Assembly: GCA_011316305.1 (NCBI GenBank) | Contig: SAUG01000020.1 | Location: 124,001-188,000 of the forward strand | DNA from: Rusavskia elegans | Taxonomy: Eukaryota > Ascomycota > Lecanoromycetes > Teloschistales > Teloschistaceae | Direction: 5' to 3' | DNA: 64,000 nucleotides | Notes under the pieces: model-generated | What the model was told of the DNA's origin: nothing | Databases searched by the model: none | What the model saw: only the letters and a program-made list of their open reading frames with translations | Made by a program: the position numbers and the translations under genes | Shown: in pieces, positions 58,421 through 64,000 of the stretch | Numbering within the stretch: the first letter of the stretch is position 1 | Layout: each line of letters starts with the position of its first letter

Positions 58421-59953
58421 TGTGGGGAAGGCTGTGCTTCTTCCGTACAACAGACAGGAGGCAAAGTGAGAAACGGCTTGGTTGTAGGCGCAACCTTGGA
58501 TAGTTGAAAAAATAATCTAGCGAGGCGTCTGATGGACGGGATTGGGAAGCAAGTGTGAGAGGATGCTCAGGCCTTTTCACCTGGCAATGCTTGGAGACTT
58601 AACAAATCCCTGGCAATTGGATGCATGGGCCGGAAATTTAGCCCCAGGGATGGCGGCTTGTGTTCCAGCTCCTCCATCACGCTAGAGCCTCTGCCGATGG
58701 ATGGCGACTTTCTAGAGCCTCGACCAGGTCAATTGGGCGTTTTGACTAGCATAATTTGAACAGGTTTGTGGGGGCAAGCTCCAAGACCAATGAGGATTAA
58801 TATTCCCAACACGCACTAGACGGCCGTCTGCTGACTGCTCACTGATGCAGGCACGCGACATAGAACCTGGGGTACAGACTACGGGATTATTGTACCTGGC
58901 AGGAAAACGGCGTTACAGGATCTCTTGGCGCTTGGCGCTTCGGAAGCGCTCCAATGCGCGATCGACGGGAGATTGACGAGCCTACTACAAAGCCACTAAG
59001 GCCCCGTTTGGGCGTCCTAACTTCATGCATCCCAACCACGATTCCTGTATTTTAAGCAGTGGTCTGGGGCGTACAGAAGATAGGTAGTAGCTAGCGTAAT
59101 TGACTTTGAGTTAAAGTTAGTCTTTACTCTATACTCCAGACCATAGAGCAAAGCACCAACTCCAAGTTCGGTTTTAGCTAATAAGAGCTCTTGAAAACGT
59201 CCAAAGTTGGGCTCGGAGTTACCGATTTCTAGTTAGCCTGGAAGGCTAAACGCGAATACTAATTTAATACTAACTGATTATAGATATACAGTATTATATA
59301 ATCTCCTTACTACCAAGGTTACGGTCTGCAGTTAGTTAGGACTGAAGTTAGGACGCCCAAACGGGGCCTAAGAGGTGAGATTATCGTCGTAGTACGTAAA
59401 AGGTACCCTAATTTGAGGTGTCAAATACAGTACTCTTGGCCTTGGCCCCGAGCCCAGCTCGCTTCATACTCTTTCATTCCAGTTCGACCAGGGACGATAT
59501 GTCCGTGTATACTGGTATGTGGTGGTTGGTGAAGCTACCGAACTCTCTTGTCACGTCTCCGGATCCCAAAGAGGATGACATTGATACGAAGATTGGTCTC
59601 GATGTAGAAGAGCCTATGAGCTTCGGCTAGTATCGTCTTGCCGACGCGGTATAGTAGATGTACATTCAAGAAGGTTGAAGGAGAGCAGTAGCTTTGCTGG
59701 TTTTTTCATGAAGTACACGCCGGGAACGAGACTGGAAGACACGACAGTGGCATTATATCGATGACGAATAAATATTGGGAAGTGTTGCAGCAACAAGTAT
59801 GCTTGATCGATGTTTGTCTGGGGGAGAAACAAAGTTGTGCATTTCCTCTGATGGATACGGTACGTGCGGCGGATCATGATTTCAAATCACATTCTTACTT
59901 TTCAACATAGTCAGTGTGGGGATCCTCTGAACATAAATCGGCCGAACTACTCA
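58421..59953. other. Spacer containing a MITE, no gene
   Basis: No coding frame of note on either side of the MITE at 59000-59368. The direct repeat TTGGCGCTTGGCGC is at about 58925. Confidence 0.5.
58997..59371. mobile_element. PIF/Harbinger-like MITE, 369 bp, 26-bp TIRs, TAA duplication
   Basis: The element is 59000-59368. Arms 59000-59025 and 59343-59368 are perfect inverted copies starting GGCCCCGTTTGGGCGTCC. It is flanked by TAA at 58997-58999 and 59369-59371. A three-base TWA target and G/C-rich GGCCCC termini fit the PIF/Harbinger superfamily. The interior is A/T-rich and encodes nothing. Perfect arms suggest recent mobility. Confidence 0.88.
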
Positions 59954-62304
59954 TCAGCTATACCAAGCATTCAACGCAATCCTCTCTTGATCCGCTCTCT
60001 CCTCGAAAGTCAGCTCAACTTGCTCCCCTACACTCACGATCCTTACCCTCTGCCTGAAAATCTTCGAAGTCTCCACCCCAGCGCCCGTGTTATGCAGCGC
60101 ATTCGTCGCTCGAGAGTTCATTGCCAGCGTTGCAATCTCCGAGCTGCTATGCCAGCTGCTGGAGCTCTCCTTGACCCAGATCATGTAGCCCCAATGCGTC
60201 AGGACGATACAGCTGTAGATGAAGAGTACAGCGATGGACAAGAGGGTCGTGAAGCCTTTCGGGCTGTACGCGTAGCCCGTGGCTTCGGCATGCATTACTA
60301 GTTTCGTGGCATTCGTCCGCGCACTCTGGTCGAGGCTGTAAATGCAACCACCCTTGCCCATGGAGCCGTGGAGTGGCATCATTTCCTTGCACCAAGGACC
60401 ACAGGTTGGCTTGTCGGAATCGAAATCCCAATCTTTTAATTCGCCAATAATCCCATGCTTGTACTTGCGTCGGGCAAGTCCGTTGACGATCATAGTGGCC
60501 AAAATGGATTCGATCAAATAGCCGGTAGTTGGAGCGTCGAAATTACTCATATCTCCTAGGCCTGCAGCAGCAATGAGCTCTCCGAAGACTGATGAATCAC
60601 CTTTCCCAAATCTAGGATTAAGGTAGGATGCCCACTGCGGCTCAATAGAGATCGCGGGCCAGCTATCTCCACCGCCATAAGTAGCATCCTTTCCAGCAGG
60701 GTGCCACAGAGAGCTTGGCTTGAGATGGCTAGTCACAACTTTGTAGCGGTTTCGAGTACATTTTACTTTAGCAGGAGCAATGCGAGCGTCGACAGTGCAA
60801 GCGAATGTGCTTTCCATGCTTTGCTCGCTTGCAGGTAGGACTGCAATTGCAGCCAGAGCCGTAACGTTGGTGCTTGGCTGGAAGACCGTAATCCAATGCA
60901 GCGATGGAGCGGTGATTACGTTGTCAGATCCCATATGTGTGAAATTGTGCTTGGTCCCCAACGGAAAGTCGCCTATTCTTCGAAATGCACTGATGTCTCT
61001 CAAATCGTAGAAATCGAGCATCTTGGCTGAAGTAATAGGTAGGAGGCTGGCATTAGCGCAGCGGACGTGGACGATGGGTTGATGAGCCGACACAGTGTAC
61101 GTGGCTTCTTTGTGCGACCAGAAGCGCCAAGGTTGTCCTTTCGTACGCCACGCCGCAGCGACAACCCACGCCCAAAGGCGGCCGGTCTCTGCTATAGAGT
61201 CTGAGATGACGGAATCCTGAGTTGTTGCCACAGTGAAGGGTTGTGAGTACTGTTGGGTTGTTGACCGTATTTGCAGATACAATTCGCGTATAGATTTGAT
61301 GCTGGGGATCCTGATGGTATCTGGCAAGTAGCCCTTCCTCTCGAGATGGGACCAGTAAGGAAAATAATTATGAGCGAGCGTTTGCCAGTCCCCATGTGGG
61401 CAGCTCCTATCAAGGGTATCTTTCAAACAGTTTACTGGTACCTCGTTGTCAGCGACACGTGTAGACCATAAATCTTGCGATGTCACACCGATCCAGAAGT
61501 CAGTCCCTCCAGCAGGCCAGTCGCCCATGCGAGGCTTCAGGATTGTCGCACTGGTTGGTCCTACAGTTAGACCAAGGATAGTACAGACAACAAGGAGGGT
61601 TATCAGCTTCACTTTGCCCTGCTTGTTCATGAATACACCGTTTGCCGTACCCCAAAACTCCGAAGACCAGAGATAGCTGACATCTTTGAACATGTGACCG
61701 GCGAAGAGTGTTCCAAAGGGTAGCCCGTTTTGCAAGGCAACTTCGTGACGGACATATTGCAAAAGCATAGCAGCAAGTGAGGCTTGCATGGTCAGCTCGT
61801 GGAGCTTCGCGGCTAGTTGAAGGCCGGCAAGCTTCTCGTCGTCCTGCCCCTGAGTTCCAGCTAGCTCTTCGCCAATGTAGTATCCAACAGAATTTAGGAT
61901 GGCAATTGAGATAGCGATGCTGGCGGGTAGAACATGGATTGCGCCTGCTAGTGCTGCAACCACTCGGTCTTGGCGTATAGCCACTTTCCGTGTTTCATAA
62001 GCTTCCGATGTCCCAACAAACTGCTGCCATGTTTCGTAGAAGAGACCAAGCCCCATTGCTCGACAGAAGCTTCTGACGCGAGAGCGTTGAATGAGAGACT
62101 CGGAGACATGAGGCGGTTTGGTGGCACCGTTAGTGTGTATAACCCTATCTCATGAAGTCAGTCTACTCAAACAATGTAGCGCTAAATAGATATAGCCAAT
62201 GCTGCGTTGTGATTTCCTGCTGGTACGACTTACCAGCCGTTCTTCCTTCGTAATGGAGCCCCCGGAGCGCTGTTGAGATTCACGAGCTTCACATATCGAT
62301 TCAT
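59954..62304 (-). CDS. Large multi-pass membrane protein of unknown function
   Basis: Two exons: 62304-62234 and 62144-59954, with a 90-nt intron (GTAAGT...TAG), phase 2; 753 aa. The start ATG 62304 was chosen because it alone joins in frame to the conserved MGLGLFYETWQQFVG region. Hydrophobic segments occur at about residues 85-110 (HVLPASIAISIAILNSVGYY), 140-160, 205-225 (LITLLVVCTILGLTVG) and near the C-terminus (LLSIAVLFIYSCIVLTHWGY). A long loop of about 400 residues between the third and last spans carries several Cys and N-glycosylation sequons (NFT, NVT, NAT), so it is probably extracytoplasmic. The motif PRMGDWPAGGTDFW after the third span is a recurring signature of this uncharacterised fungal family in my memory. 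No enzymatic motif is seen. Confidence 0.85.
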
Positions 62305-63245
62305 GATGGGAAACGGTAGCTCTGCCTAAGTAGTGCTGTGGCTCACGGATTTGGGCGGATATCCTCAAAGGAGGCATCGTGGCGGGTAATGTATGAGATG
62401 GCTCTCAAAACCAAGCCTTTTGAAAAACAGCCCTGGGTAAGTATTACTCCAAAATAGCAATCGATGCATAGATACGAGATGGTCCAAACAAGCTCTGGCA
62501 TGATAAAAGCGAGAGCGACTAATGAAAGGAGGCGAGTGGACGGAGGAGGGAAGCAGCAGATGCAAAATGCAATAAAAGACCTCGACGCCAATCACCAATC
62601 GATCGACAAGCATGATGGCTGTGACCCACGACAGCTGGCTGAGGCGAAGCTTGGGGAGGGAAGGGGGCGTGTCCCAGGAAAGCGTGAAGGACAGAGTACT
62701 TTTGCGATTCCGAAGCTTCTATGGCCACATCAGGATCTTGACATGTTGACATAATGGTTATCCTATGCGCCGGTGGGGTCTTCGATTTGGCTGGGCAGTC
62801 GAGGTATCGAACGCCCACCCCACCAGTCGAAGGCATACCCGCTCATCTTATCGAAAGCAAAAGATGACCGATCAGGCTCCCGATTGCAATCAACATTATG
62901 TCCCTTAATTGCAGATGCAAGCTTCAATCATCGTGGCGTGGTGTGGAATGAAGCAAACTCACAGGGATGATGAAACTTTAGGTGTTGCAGAGCTTAAGGT
63001 ACCTTAGAGACTCCGTGTCTTAGGCGCCGAACATGCAGGACAGGCTTAGCGCCTTGGCAACGAATACTAGCCGCTAAGCCTAAATTAACCGCTTTCCAAT
63101 TTCCATCGCGGGCAGGCGCCAAGGTGTCTGCAACGAGCCATTAATATTCACTTTCTGCAATCTCTTTCGAACTGGGTCGCCTGTTGCTTTGCGAGTCTAG
63201 ATATAGGCTCTGGAGTACCAAATGGCTGGATGATTTCCTTACGGC
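62305..63245. other. Divergent spacer with one dispersed repeat
   Basis: Lies between the membrane protein (- strand) and the glycosyltransferase-like gene (+ strand). A - strand frame from about 62748 (MSTCQDPDVAIEAS) has no family resemblance. Repeat copy F is at 62757-62837. Confidence 0.45.
62757..62837 (+). repeat. Dispersed palindromic repeat, copy F
   Basis: 81 bp, GTTATCCTATGCGCCGGTGG at the left, core CGATTTGGCTGGGCAGTCGA and GGTATCGAACGCCC, right end CACCAGTCGAAGGCATAC. The two halves pair imperfectly (GGTGGGG with CCCCACC; TTCGAT with ATCGAA), so a foldback is possible. Confidence 0.8.
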
Positions 63246-64000
63246 ATGAGGCTGAAGCCTACAATCGTCCTGGGCCGGCTTGATAACCGCCCAGAGTCCT
63301 CGTCCCGTACGCTACTTCAGTCGACGAGTTTCTGGATAATTCTGTGCTACTCCGTCTTTTACTTAGCAACATATCAATACTGCAGCCATGCGTACACTCA
63401 CGACCCCACATCCTTCTTTTTCGATCCATCCAAGGGCTATCAGCGGGTGTATTCCTTGAAGCGGGAAAAGCAAGCCGACGCATTCATCGACGCGGCCAAT
63501 CGGTCTGCGCGCCAGCCCAGCTCGCAGTCAAGCCCTTCAATATGCCTCGGGGTCGCTACCATAGCTCGCACCAAGGAGCAGTACATTCGTCGCACCGTCG
63601 GCTCCCTACTCGAAGGTCTCACCGACGACCAACGAGGCAGCATCCATTTAGCCGTCTTCTTCGCTCAAACCGATCCCTCTCAACACCCAATCTACAATGA
63701 ACCTTGGCTCAAGAATCTCGCAAACGAGATACTACAGTACGACGTCAGCAATGAAACCATGGCACGTCTGCACGCGCTCGAGGAAAACCACCACTTCTGG
63801 AATAAGTCAATGTTCGACTACCAGTACCTCTTGAAAAAGTGTGTCGATACTGGGTCAGATTGGATCATGATCGTCGAGGATGACGTGCTTGCAAAAGAGG
63901 GATGGTATATTCAGGCAACGGATGCACTAAGAGATATACAAATGCGGATGAAGAGACACGAATGGCTATACCTGCGCCTGTTCTACACAGAAAAGCTTTT
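63246..64000 (+). CDS. Glycosyltransferase-like type II membrane protein (PGAP4/MGAT4-like), 3' end cut off
   Basis: Open frame from ATG 63246 to the window end with no stop (about 251 codons). A basic N-terminus (MRLKPTIVLGRLDNRPE) precedes a signal anchor at about 26-42 (TSFWIILCYSVFYLATYQY), giving a Golgi/ER type II topology. The lumenal part contains SICLGVATIARTKEQYIRRT, SIHLAVFFAQTDPSQHPIY, an acidic metal-binding-like motif IMIVEDDV (about residue 213) and HEWLYLRLFYTEK. This arrangement matches the fungal proteins related to PGAP4 and the GT54-type GlcNAc transferases as I know them; they act on GPI-anchor or protein glycans. Assignment to the broader family is firm, but the exact donor and acceptor are unknown. 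Roughly the C-terminal half is outside the window. Confidence 0.82.
   Translation, partial: MRLKPTIVLGRLDNRPESSSRTLLQSTSFWIILCYSVFYLATYQYCSHAYTHDPTSFFFDPSKGYQRVYSLKREKQADAFIDAANRSARQPSSQSSPSICLGVATIARTKEQYIRRTVGSLLEGLTDDQRGSIHLAVFFAQTDPSQHPIYNEPWLKNLANEILQYDVSNETMARLHALEENHHFWNKSMFDYQYLLKKCVDTGSDWIMIVEDDVLAKEGWYIQATDALRDIQMRMKRHEWLYLRLFYTEKL

Noticed and set aside
62519..62836. A - strand frame containing the reverse of repeat copy F
   Set aside because: Part of it is simply the repeat; no family similarity and no splice signals.

Overview
The window looks like the genome of a filamentous ascomycete (Pezizomycotina). Most genes are split by short introns of about 40-60 nt with GT-AG ends (two are GC-AG), intergenic spaces are long, and the gene families are typical of that group: four STAND/NLR-type proteins, a CAX antiporter, a secreted GMC oxidoreductase, a P450, a WSC protein, a rhodopsin-domain membrane protein and a spherulin-4-like protein. 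I cannot name a species. Exon coordinates were worked out by hand from reading frame, splice consensus and phase; none is backed by transcripts.

Layout. 1-8.3 kb holds a decayed carboxylesterase, a small membrane protein, a spherulin-4-like secreted protein, a cysteine-rich secreted protein and a broken small secreted protein. A 508-bp hAT-like MITE with 59-bp inverted repeats and an 8-bp target duplication lies at 8.36-8.87 kb. Dipeptidyl peptidase III (9.6-11.7 kb) converges on an unknown tail-anchored protein (11.7-13.2 kb). From 13.9 to 30.8 kb three STAND genes lie on the + strand: NB-ARC/TPR, hydrolase/NACHT/ankyrin and NACHT/ankyrin. A vacuolar-type Ca2+/H+ exchanger sits among them on the - strand. 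32.4-40.5 kb carries a GMC oxidoreductase, a small secreted protein, a P450 and a RING-like membrane protein. A giant NACHT/TPR gene fills 41.4-48.6 kb on the - strand. 51.2-54 kb is a triple-WSC Ser/Thr-rich cell-surface protein. 54.3-56.5 kb is a graveyard where an ankyrin-type remnant abuts an FMN-dependent hydroxy-acid oxidase remnant. Then come a rhodopsin-domain protein, a 369-bp PIF/Harbinger-like MITE, a multi-pass membrane protein and a glycosyltransferase-like gene cut by the window end.

The signal I consider most worth following is a dispersed, imperfectly palindromic short repeat (core about 44 bp) present in six places. Three copies lie inside introns, all in STAND genes, and those introns (144, 197 and 251 nt) are much longer than the usual ones here. 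A fourth site holds three exact-period 44-bp tandem units. This could be an introner-like or MITE-like element family.

Functionally the window reads as an accessory region: four NLR-type proteins with different sensor and effector ends, secreted and wall proteins, redox enzymes, several gene relics and small transposons, with a few housekeeping genes (DPP III, CAX) among them.
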